Below are positions 1 through 5,173 of a stretch of DNA of 6,977 nt, one piece after another. The notes below the pieces were generated by a model. It was not told where the DNA came from and did no database searches. It saw only the letters and a list, made by a program, of their open reading frames with translations. Source of the DNA: Bacteriovoracaceae bacterium UBA6144 (GTDB taxonomy: Bacteria > Bdellovibrionota > Bacteriovoracia > Bacteriovoracales > Bacteriovoracaceae); NCBI GenBank assembly GCA_002435705.1, contig DIVA01000099.1, positions 1 to 6,977 on the forward strand. Reading direction: 5' to 3'. Positions within the stretch are counted from its first letter, which is position 1. Each line of letters opens with the position of its first letter. The translations under genes were made by a program, and so were the position numbers.

Positions 1-2
1 TG

Positions 3-914
3 GTTGATAATGGAACTGATACCACACACCCTGACCTTGTGAATAACCTCTGGGTTAATACCGCTGAAATTCCTGGCAATGGTGTGGATGACGATAAAAA
101 TGGATACGTGGATGATGTCCATGGATGGAATGGGTATAACAACTCAGGAAATATTCCAGCTGGAATGCACGGGACTCACGTCTCTGGTATCGTAGGTGCT
201 GAAGGCAACAACGGTCGTCAAGTCAGTGGAGTAAACTGGAATGTAAAAATCATGCCGATTGCTGCTTCATCTGGAGATATTGCAGTTGTCTTAAAGGGCT
301 ACAACTATGCTCTTGAGCAGAAAAAAGCATGGCTTGAGTCCAAAGGTTCACGAGGTGCTAATGTTGTTGTAACCAATTCGAGCTTTGGGATTGATGGAGC
401 ACGCTGCTCAGATGCACGCTATAAAGTCTGGAATGATGTGTACAATGCAATGGGTGAAGTTGGAATCCTCTCTGCGGCTGCGACAGCAAACCAAGCTTGG
501 GATATCGATAACACCGGAGATGTTCCGACGAGCTGTGAGTCAAACTATATCATCTCTGTGACGAATACGACGAAGCAGGATAAACTTTTTAATCAAGCTG
601 GCTGGGGGCTGAAGACTGTCGATCTGGGAGCGCCTGGGACCGATGTGCTCTCAACTGTGCCTGGAAATAAAACCAGCAACCTCACAGGGACTTCCATGGC
701 CACTCCTCACGTGGCTGGTGCGGTAGCTCTCATGCATTCTGTGGCTTCGCAAAATTTTGTGAGTCTCGCCAAAGAGCAACCAGCAAGTGCGGCCTTAAAA
801 CTCAAAGAAATCATGCTTAAAACCACAGATGCTTTGAGTGATCTGAGAGGGAAAACCGTAACAGGTGGACGCTTAAATCTTAAAAATGCTTCTGAAGCCA
901 TTTCTCGCTACTAA
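3..914 (+). CDS. Subtilisin-like serine peptidase (S8 family), 5' partial
   Basis: This is the C-terminal 303 residues of an S8 subtilase, a serine endopeptidase that is normally exported. The frame is open from base 3, so the signal peptide, any propeptide and the true start lie before the window. The visible part starts right at the catalytic Asp motif: D2 lies in VDNGTDTTHPDL, with the Asp codon at bases 6-8. An Asp-rich segment typical of this family follows (GNGVDDDKNGYVDDVHGWN). The catalytic His is H56 in HGTHVSGI, the oxyanion-hole Asn is N125 in TNSSFG, and the catalytic Ser is S231 in GTSMATPHVAG. The whole catalytic set is present, so the enzyme looks active. Two Cys (in ARCSDA and TSCES) could form a disulfide. 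The protein ends about 70 residues after the Ser, with no anchor or sorting domain, which suggests a freely secreted enzyme. The GTG at base 39 is internal and would remove the catalytic Asp, so it is not the start. Confidence 0.95.
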   Translation, partial: VDNGTDTTHPDLVNNLWVNTAEIPGNGVDDDKNGYVDDVHGWNGYNNSGNIPAGMHGTHVSGIVGAEGNNGRQVSGVNWNVKIMPIAASSGDIAVVLKGYNYALEQKKAWLESKGSRGANVVVTNSSFGIDGARCSDARYKVWNDVYNAMGEVGILSAAATANQAWDIDNTGDVPTSCESNYIISVTNTTKQDKLFNQAGWGLKTVDLGAPGTDVLSTVPGNKTSNLTGTSMATPHVAGAVALMHSVASQNFVSLAKEQPASAALKLKEIMLKTTDALSDLRGKTVTGGRLNLKNASEAISRY

Positions 915-930
915 ATTAAAAGTCACTGGA

Positions 931-964
931 ATATGATCTGAGTTATAAAAGGCTCAGATCATAT
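931..964. repeat. Perfect 12-bp inverted repeat over the transporter start codon
   Basis: ATATGATCTGAG (931-942) and CTCAGATCATAT (953-964) are exact reverse complements, separated by a 10-nt loop (943-952). In mRNA this would form a strong hairpin. The first two bases of the transporter's ATG (963-965) lie in the right arm, and the only purine-rich Shine-Dalgarno-like stretch (AAAAGG, 947-952) lies in the loop. There is no T-run on either side, so it is not a typical intrinsic terminator. It could be a translational control hairpin, a protein-binding operator or a 3'-end stabiliser for the upstream peptidase mRNA. The repeat itself is certain; its function is inferred. Confidence 0.8.
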
Positions 965-1775
965 GCTCTCACTCACACAACTCTTCATCGCTCTCCCTAT
1001 TGCACTGACTGTCAGCACCCTAGGTACTTTGGCAGGGATTGGTGGTGGCGTTTTTATGGTGCCTCTGCTCGTTTATGGTTTTAACATCCCTCTCAAGGAA
1101 GCCATCGCTGCCATTACATTTTGTCTGCTCCCAGCTGCGCTACTCTCGACATACTTTAATGCTCGTCTCAAGAACATCGACTACTTCGCCGGCATTACTC
1201 TTGAGATCCCGACCATCATCGGTGCCATTGGTGGAGCCATTCTTATCAACCATCTTCCTGTATTGCCGCTAAAGATTCTCTTTTGTGGCCTGATCTTTTT
1301 TATGGCACAAAAAATGCTCAGTCAGTCGAGGCAAGAGAGTTCACTGGCGGTTAAGCTCAACTCCATCCCCCCACTTGTGAAACGCAAAGATTATTCCGTG
1401 AGCCTCAGTGCTCTCAGCTTCTTTGGATTATTCTCCGGTGTCATCGCAGGACTCTTTGGAATCGGAGGGGGCATCGTTAAAACGCCAGTGATGATTCACA
1501 TTTTTAAAATGCCGCCAAAGAGAGCGACGGCGACCGCTCTCTTTATGATTGTGTTCACAAGTCTCACCGCTAGTATTTCACATTGGAGCTTTGGAAGATT
1601 GCACTGGGATCTGGCGCTCCCCATCTCTGTGGGTTTTTTAGCGGGATCTCTTCTCGGTAATCGAATCAATACAAAAATCCCACCGGAGAGGATTAAACTC
1701 ATTTTAGGGTGGATGATGCTGCTCGCAGGAATTTTCATTCTCGCCAACAGCATCATTGAACTTACTGTAGATTAA
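963..1775 (+). CDS. TauE/SafE (TSUP) family membrane transporter
   Basis: This 270-residue, strongly hydrophobic protein belongs to the TauE/SafE family (formerly DUF81). These inner-membrane permeases are linked to export or uptake of sulfite, sulfonates and other small organic anions. The family's two-fold internal repeat is visible. Each half carries a Gly-rich motif followed by a Pro: GIGGGVFMVPLL at residues 25-36 and GIGGGIVKTPV at about 166-176. The length is normal for the family, and about eight membrane segments are expected. The substrate cannot be read from the sequence. The ATG at 963 is the only sensible start, because the frame is closed by TGA at 939-941 and the first membrane segment begins immediately. 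It lies 48 bp after the peptidase and may be co-transcribed with it. Its start codon lies in a perfect inverted repeat. Its last 14 bp overlap the 3' end of the opposing lipoprotein gene. Confidence 0.9.
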   Translation: MLSLTQLFIALPIALTVSTLGTLAGIGGGVFMVPLLVYGFNIPLKEAIAAITFCLLPAALLSTYFNARLKNIDYFAGITLEIPTIIGAIGGAILINHLPVLPLKILFCGLIFFMAQKMLSQSRQESSLAVKLNSIPPLVKRKDYSVSLSALSFFGLFSGVIAGLFGIGGGIVKTPVMIHIFKMPPKRATATALFMIVFTSLTASISHWSFGRLHWDLALPISVGFLAGSLLGNRINTKIPPERIKLILGWMMLLAGIFILANSIIELTVD

Positions 1776-2481
1776 AAGCCATTTCCTGAATAATCGATCC
1801 AAGGGCATAGGGAACTGAATAGGGTCTTCTTGCTGTGGCACTTGAGTCATGGCCAAAGCCCAACTTGTGCGTCCATTCATGAAATACATTGCGGGCCACT
1901 TCTTCAGAACTATATCGATTAAAAAACTTTCGATTCATCCAAATCCTAAGGGTATTGGGATAGGTATAACCGACTGTGCTGGTAAAATTATTTGTATAAA
2001 GCTCTAGCTCTAGGTCCATTTTGTAATTAGCCCCGGGCTTGAGTTCTTCTGAACCATCTACCAAAGCTTGGTAAATCTGAGCATTGCTGAGTCCATTGTT
2101 ATTGGCGAACTGCAGTTTTCCCTCAAATGTATGTTTTAAAACTCGATCACGAAACTCGCTCGTTCGGATAATTCGCTGAATGAAAATCAGAGCTTGTTGA
2201 ACCTTATCTATGTCAGCAGAAGTGAAGTTGGTGTAACTGACATTGGCCCCAAAAGCCGCAACCCCCGATGGCAGTTCAGCGTCCACAGGCCCCTCTTCGA
2301 CTGGAGGGGTGGTAACAACCTCGTCTGGGATCTCCTCAACCGGAGTACATCCGGCAGGCTTAATATCCGCCACCTGTGTATCTGACTCATTTTGTGATTG
2401 AGTTTTGCTACACTCCTCAGGCACCGGATCACAGGACGCCAATAATAGTAACGACACTAACATCAAGAGAGTAATCTTCAA
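1762..2481 (-). CDS. Lipoprotein with metzincin-like zinc motif (HExxHxxGxxH)
   Basis: This 239-residue protein is predicted to be a lipoprotein and a possible zinc metallopeptidase. I chose the TTG start at 2481: it gives a clean lipoprotein signal (MK, a hydrophobic core, lipobox LLASC with C17 as the lipidated residue) and sits 6 nt after a strong Shine-Dalgarno (AAGGAAGG). The ATG at 2541 would add 20 Cys- and Arg-containing residues before the signal. A Pro/Glu-rich linker (about residues 40-70) leads to a folded C-terminal domain. The motif HEWTHKLGFGH (H201, E202, H205, H211) matches the metzincin zinc signature exactly. No clear Met-turn follows: after the motif come RRPYSVPYALGSIIQEM and the end of the protein, so membership of the metzincins is not proven. 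Asp follows the lipid Cys, which in E. coli means inner-membrane retention; that rule may not hold here. The gene is convergent with the transporter and overlaps it by 14 bp. Confidence 0.85.
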   Translation of the reverse strand: MKITLLMLVSLLLLASCDPVPEECSKTQSQNESDTQVADIKPAGCTPVEEIPDEVVTTPPVEEGPVDAELPSGVAAFGANVSYTNFTSADIDKVQQALIFIQRIIRTSEFRDRVLKHTFEGKLQFANNNGLSNAQIYQALVDGSEELKPGANYKMDLELELYTNNFTSTVGYTYPNTLRIWMNRKFFNRYSSEEVARNVFHEWTHKLGFGHDSSATARRPYSVPYALGSIIQEMAFNLQ

Positions 2482-2487
2482 GCGGCA

Positions 2488-2495
2488 CCTTCCTT
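2488..2495 (-). promoter_or_regulatory. Shine-Dalgarno that fixes a TTG start
   Basis: On the minus strand AAGGAAGG lies 6 nt before TTG (2481-2479). This strong site directly before the lipoprotein signal sequence is the reason for preferring the TTG start over the ATG 60 nt upstream. Confidence 0.75.
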
Positions 2496-2546
2496 GGCAG
2501 CACGGTTGAAGGATGTCCCTCCCAGAACACCCCAGTATCACGTCAA

Positions 2547-2555
2547 ATTATCTCA
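2547..2555 (-). promoter_or_regulatory. Possible extended -10 promoter of the lipoprotein gene
   Basis: The minus strand reads TGAGATAAT (2555 down to 2547), an extended -10 (TGn plus GATAAT, five of six matches to TATAAT). There is no good -35 at 17 nt, which extended -10 promoters can do without. A transcript would start near 2540 and have a leader of about 60 nt. This is a weak prediction based on one element. Confidence 0.35.
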
Positions 2556-2643
2556 CCATAAAATGACGCAAGCATAGTCGGGGCAAAAGCTACCCAGGAT
2601 GAAACGCATAAGTAGAGAGAATCCTTGGCATGTTAAGATGAAT

Positions 2644-2671
2644 GAACCTTTTCAAGCTCAGTCTCGTCTAA
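2644..2671 (+). promoter_or_regulatory. ECF-type (sigma-E-like) promoter of the spy-like/sigma operon
   Basis: GAACCTT (2644-2650) and GTCTAA (2666-2671) are separated by 15 nt. This closely matches the sigma-E-type ECF promoter pattern (-35 GGAACTT, -10 GTCTAA, spacer about 15-17). It lies 42 bp before the first gene of an operon that itself encodes an ECF sigma factor, as expected for autoregulation. Transcription would begin at about 2677-2679. The match is read from the sequence; its use by this particular sigma factor is inference. Confidence 0.65.
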
Positions 2672-2678
2672 CAAGTGT

Positions 2679-2695
2679 ATCCAATTTTTTTGGAT
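2679..2695 (+). repeat. Short inverted repeat in the operon leader
   Basis: ATCCAA (2679-2684) and TTGGAT (2690-2695) flank a T5 loop. If the ECF promoter is used, this 6-bp stem would lie almost exactly at the 5' end of the mRNA, 7 nt before the Shine-Dalgarno GGAGG (2703-2707). It may protect the 5' end or tune translation. It is AT-rich and short, so it could be chance. Confidence 0.4.
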
Positions 2696-2713
2696 CCATT
2701 TTGGAGGTCCCAT

Positions 2714-3163
2714 ATGAAAAATATTTTTCTCACAACTCTCTTCTTCTCCCTTATCTCATCCCCTGCCATGGCACTTGGATTAGGTAAAGGAAAAGCCAAA
2801 GGAGAATTCGCTCAAAAAATGAAATCAGAGCTCAACCTGACGGATGAGCAGTTGCAAAAGATAAAAGAGATCCGCAAAAGTAGTAAGTCGAATCACCAAG
2901 AGATGAGATCACAGATGAAAGCAGCGAGAGCCGACTTACACGATTCACTGGGAAATCCCAAGGTTTCTAAAGCCGATTTGCAGCTTAAATTTAACAAGCT
3001 TGAAACTCTCAAAAGTGAAATGAGTCGCAAGCGTTTTGAAACAATGCTCAGCATCCGTGAGCAGCTCGATGAAACTCAAATCACAAAATTCCATGAGCTG
3101 CATAAAGGGCGTAAAAAAGAATGGCGATCGAAGTTTAAAAACTGGAAGAGCGAAGACGAGTAA
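2714..3163 (+). CDS. Spy/CpxP/CnrX-like periplasmic LTxxQ protein (heavy-metal resistance type)
   Basis: This 149-residue exported helical protein resembles the Spy/CpxP and metal-resistance sensor families (CnrX, ZraP). The start at 2714 is chosen for the strong GGAGG (2703-2707) 6 nt upstream and because the protein then begins with a clean signal peptide (MKNIFLTT, hydrophobic core, AMA cleavage site near residue 20). The GTG at 2675 would add 13 residues in front of the signal. A classical LTxxQ motif (LTDEQ, 42-46) opens the first helix, and a degenerate copy (LDETQ, 118-122) lies near the C-terminus, as in Spy. The rest is charged and predicted helical. His at 61, 76, 127 and 130 (FHELH) could bind metal. 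Members act as periplasmic chaperones or as sensors that control an anti-sigma factor. The ECF sigma gene starts 3 bp after its stop, so I infer a sensor or modulator role. It lacks the membrane anchor of CnrX unless the signal stays uncleaved. Confidence 0.85.
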   Translation: MKNIFLTTLFFSLISSPAMALGLGKGKAKGEFAQKMKSELNLTDEQLQKIKEIRKSSKSNHQEMRSQMKAARADLHDSLGNPKVSKADLQLKFNKLETLKSEMSRKRFETMLSIREQLDETQITKFHELHKGRKKEWRSKFKNWKSEDE

Positions 3164-3166
3164 AAA

Positions 3167-3658
3167 ATGCTCTTTAATAAGTCCCAAGAAAATTTTAAAT
3201 CTCTGTATCGCTCGCACGCAGCTAGCCTACAGAGATTTATCCAAGGAATGGTCAAGAACTCAAGTGTCGCCGAAGAACTGACCCAAGAGTCATTTCTTAA
3301 AGCATGGAAGGCCCTCCCGCAGTTTGGATTTAAGAGTACACTCAAAACATGGGTCTACTCGGTGGCCTTGAACACGGCCCGAGACTGGTTACGCTCTCAT
3401 AGACACTCAATAGAGTGGAATGAAATCAATGAGACTATCGATAAAACAGAGTCTCCTGAGACAAGGGCCGTGCGTGAAGGTCTGAGTCAGTTAGACGAAG
3501 ACACGAGAGCGCTTCTCATGCTTCATTATTATGATGATCTCACGCAAAAAGAAATGGGCATTATTTTAAAGATTCCTGAGGGCACAGTGAAGTCCAGACT
3601 CTTTAAGGCAAAGGGCGCACTGAAACAGATTCTACTTCAACAAGGTTTTGATGTATGA
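3167..3658 (+). CDS. ECF-family RNA polymerase sigma factor
   Basis: This 163-residue group 4 sigma factor has only regions 2 and 4. Region 2 spans about residues 10-79: the core-binding helix contains AEELTQESFLKAWKAL, followed by the region 2.3-2.4 pattern FKSTLKTWVYSVALNTARDWLR. Region 4 spans about 105-158: LSQLDEDTRALLMLHYYDDLTQKEM leads into the helix-turn-helix IPEGTVKSRLFKAKGAL, which recognises the -35 element. Length and architecture are normal. No strong Shine-Dalgarno of its own is visible. The ATG lies 3 bp after the preceding stop codon and the gene shares ATGA with the next one (3655-3658), so all three are probably translationally coupled. By context it should be held by the downstream membrane protein and should recognise the GAACCTT/GTCTAA promoter at 2644-2671. 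The exact ECF subgroup was not determined. Confidence 0.95.
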   Translation: MLFNKSQENFKSLYRSHAASLQRFIQGMVKNSSVAEELTQESFLKAWKALPQFGFKSTLKTWVYSVALNTARDWLRSHRHSIEWNEINETIDKTESPETRAVREGLSQLDEDTRALLMLHYYDDLTQKEMGIILKIPEGTVKSRLFKAKGALKQILLQQGFDV

Positions 3659-3912
3659 GGGATTTTGAAAAACTTGATCATTTTATGCGTGAGCATAAGC
3701 CAGCCCTAAAAGCTCCAAGTGAGATTCCACGGATTGGAAAGATAAGATTGGTACCGTGGCTTTCAGTGGGAGTCGCTGCCGCAACGATTCTTTTTTTTAT
3801 AGTCTCACCCATAATCCAAGAGCCTCTTTATATGGAAAGTGTCTTTATAGCCGAGAGCATTGAATGGGAGACGGAAGAGGATAGCTTGCTGAGCTATTAT
3901 GATGTACTATAA
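3655..3912 (+). CDS. Short single-span membrane protein, likely anti-sigma factor (CnrY-like)
   Basis: This 85-residue protein has one predicted membrane helix (about residues 32-54, LVPWLSVGVAAATILFFIV). The basic N-terminal arm of about 31 residues should be cytoplasmic, and the acidic C-terminal tail of about 30 residues (EWETEEDSLLSYYDVL) should be periplasmic. There is no zinc-binding HxxxCxxC motif, so it is not a ZAS-type anti-sigma factor. Its start overlaps the sigma-factor stop (ATGA, 3655-3658), the usual arrangement for sigma/anti-sigma pairs that need matched amounts. Size and layout resemble CnrY, whose short N-terminal arm clamps sigma CnrH. I found no sequence signature; the assignment rests on position and topology. 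The periplasmic tail is where the Spy-like protein could touch it. Confidence 0.7.
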   Translation: MRDFEKLDHFMREHKPALKAPSEIPRIGKIRLVPWLSVGVAAATILFFIVSPIIQEPLYMESVFIAESIEWETEEDSLLSYYDVL

Positions 3913-3915
3913 GCC

Positions 3916-4488
3916 ATGGTTAAATTCATCTGTTACCTCATTTTTCTTATAAAAGGTTGGCGTTATCAGAACCTTCTTAATCAAGAAGTGAAGTCTTTTG
4001 TCATGGTTGGTGCTCCCCATACCTCCAATTGGGATTTTGTCCCAGCCATGAGTGTCGCCTATAAGTCTGGCAACAAAGCAAAGTTCGTGATCAAGAATGA
4101 CTGGCTCAAATTCCCACTTAACCTCTTTTTTAAACCTATCGGCGCCATTGGTGTAGACCGCTCTAGGATTAAAACAGGAGAAGTCTCAAGTACCACTGAT
4201 GTCATGGCTCAGCTTTTCAAAGAATACAAAGACCTGGTGCTGATGATCGCTCCAGAGGGAACCCGCTCCGCTAATAGTGAGTGGAAATCAGGCTTTTGGC
4301 ATATCGCTCATAAGGCGGGTGTTCCTATCGTGCTTGGCTTTGCTGATTATAAAAGAAAAATCGCAGGGCTAGGTCCGGTCATCCATACAGAAGATTTCGA
4401 ATCAGACATGAAAAAAATCATGAACTTCTATAAAACGATCACCGCGGCAGATCCATCAAAGTTTATGTTGGATCAGCGATATCTCTGA
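3916..4488 (+). CDS. PlsC-like lysophospholipid/glycerolipid acyltransferase
   Basis: This 190-residue protein belongs to the LPLAT superfamily, which transfers acyl chains to glycerol-phosphate or other lipid acceptors at the inner membrane. The HxxxxD catalytic motif is PHTSNWDF (H35, D40). The GxIxVDR-type motif II is GAIGVDRSR (76-84). The PEGTR motif III that binds phosphate is APEGTRS (112-118). A hydrophobic N-terminus (VKFICYLIFLI) should act as membrane association. It is shorter than typical PlsC (about 240 residues) but keeps all core motifs, so it may belong to a compact subfamily with a different acceptor. It starts 3 bp after the anti-sigma candidate without a visible Shine-Dalgarno, so it is almost certainly in the same operon. 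This suggests that the sigma factor changes membrane lipids in response to an envelope signal. Its 3' end overlaps the opposing gene by 26 bp. Confidence 0.9.
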   Translation: MVKFICYLIFLIKGWRYQNLLNQEVKSFVMVGAPHTSNWDFVPAMSVAYKSGNKAKFVIKNDWLKFPLNLFFKPIGAIGVDRSRIKTGEVSSTTDVMAQLFKEYKDLVLMIAPEGTRSANSEWKSGFWHIAHKAGVPIVLGFADYKRKIAGLGPVIHTEDFESDMKKIMNFYKTITAADPSKFMLDQRYL

Positions 4489-5062
4489 TCGACAATCGCA
4501 GCACAATAGCACTCACCCAAGCTGTCATTATTCCCATAAGATGTTGCTGCCAGATTAATGGTCCAGAGAGAGCCATCAACACACTAACACTCACCAACAA
4601 TAATCTTTTAAAACTCGCAAGCTGACTAAAACACGCAAGGGTAATGAGTGCTAGATAAAATTGAAAGAGAGAGAACGAAGCATTATTGGGACGGTCTATA
4701 CTATAAATAAACCCCAAAACATTATTTAAAGGCTCCGGTCGAATGAATGCCAGCGGAGCCGGGAAGATATAAAAAAATGCCAGAGCGAGCAAGCAGCCAA
4801 TGAAGAGTTGTCGCAAAAAAATTTTTAGCAGTTTCTCTGAAAGGATACAGGGTGGAAGCAGAAGCAATAAAGGCAGTAAACAGTATAGGTAGGCAGCAGG
4901 CGCAAAAAACGGAAGCCTTAACTCGTAATCAAAATACACATCAAATCCGCGTATAACCTGATCAGTACGCCAGTTCGTATAAAAATAGCTCACCAACGAA
5001 AAGGGCCCAACCCAGGCGAGGGTCTTGAGATAAATCCACCACTCTACTTTGAGTTTCTGCAT
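4463..5062 (-). CDS. PAP2-like membrane protein with degenerate active site
   Basis: This 199-residue polytopic membrane protein has about five to six hydrophobic segments. Its layout resembles PAP2-superfamily lipid phosphatases and inositolphosphotransferases. It has an early FDYELRLPFFAP segment, an FIRPEP loop (106-111), then IDRPNNASFSLFQFY where the family normally shows a PSLH/PSGH motif, and finally SGPLIWQQHLMGI (166-178) where the family has S-x6-H-x3-D. Here the Pro and His of the first motif are replaced (F130, F133), and the Asp four residues after H174 is Ile178. Only S131 and the nucleophile-position H174 remain. It therefore looks like a PAP2 fold that has lost, or changed, catalysis. 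The family call is by pattern and spacing and is moderate. The ATG at 5062 has only a weak AGG upstream. It overlaps the acyltransferase tail to tail and shares a 111-bp divergent promoter region with the gene at 5174. Confidence 0.6.
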   Translation of the reverse strand: MQKLKVEWWIYLKTLAWVGPFSLVSYFYTNWRTDQVIRGFDVYFDYELRLPFFAPAAYLYCLLPLLLLLPPCILSEKLLKIFLRQLFIGCLLALAFFYIFPAPLAFIRPEPLNNVLGFIYSIDRPNNASFSLFQFYLALITLACFSQLASFKRLLLVSVSVLMALSGPLIWQQHLMGIMTAWVSAIVLRLSIRDIADPT

Positions 5063-5087
5063 TCTTACAAACCTGGATGATGTAAAT

Positions 5088-5118
5088 AATATAGTGTCGA
5101 GATCGGTGTCCGTGACAA
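5088..5118 (-). promoter_or_regulatory. Weak candidate promoter of the PAP2-like gene
   Basis: On the minus strand TTGTCA (5118-5113) and TATATT (5093-5088) each match the sigma-70 consensus at five of six positions. The 19-nt spacer is long. The -35 element overlaps that of the opposite candidate promoter. Confidence 0.3.
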
Positions 5119-5140
5119 CTCCCCCCGCCTCTCCTATGAG
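5112..5140 (+). promoter_or_regulatory. Candidate promoter of the secreted clan CD-like protein gene
   Basis: GTGACA (5112-5117, five of six matches to TTGACA) is followed after 17 nt by TATGAG (5135-5140, four of six matches to TATAAT). A transcript would begin near 5147 with a leader of about 27 nt. A TATAAC at 5144-5149 is the better -10 but has only C residues at the -35 position. Confidence 0.3.
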
Positions 5141-5173
5141 ATTTATAACAAATTGTATCCCGAGGGTCCACCT

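Noticed and set aside
39..914. GTG at 39 as the start of the peptidase
   Set aside because: The frame continues upstream to the window edge and encodes the catalytic Asp motif (VDNGTDTTHPDL) before this codon, so the gene is truncated by the window rather than starting here.
943..952. TATAAA in the hairpin loop (944-949) as a -10 element for the transporter
   Set aside because: No -35 is present at 16-18 nt, and a transcript from it would begin after the Shine-Dalgarno, leaving almost no leader.
931..964. Inverted repeat as an intrinsic terminator of the peptidase gene
   Set aside because: No T-rich run follows on either strand, the stem is AT-rich at its base, and the next start codon lies inside the repeat.
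2194..2432. Short open frames on both strands inside the lipoprotein gene
   Set aside because: They are shadows of a well-supported coding sequence: no Shine-Dalgarno, no recognisable motif, and low-complexity Arg/Leu-rich composition.
2482..2541. ATG at 2541 as the lipoprotein start
   Set aside because: It would place 20 residues with three Cys and several Arg before the lipoprotein signal, and the strong Shine-Dalgarno lies between it and the TTG at 2481.
2675..2713. GTG at 2675 as the start of the Spy-like protein
   Set aside because: It precedes or coincides with the predicted transcription start, has no Shine-Dalgarno and would mask the signal peptide; the ATG at 2714 has GGAGG at ideal spacing.
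5153..5173. TTG at 5153 as the start of the clan CD-like protein
   Set aside because: There is no Shine-Dalgarno before it, and it would add seven residues in front of a clean signal peptide; GAGGG at 5162-5166 points to the ATG at 5174.
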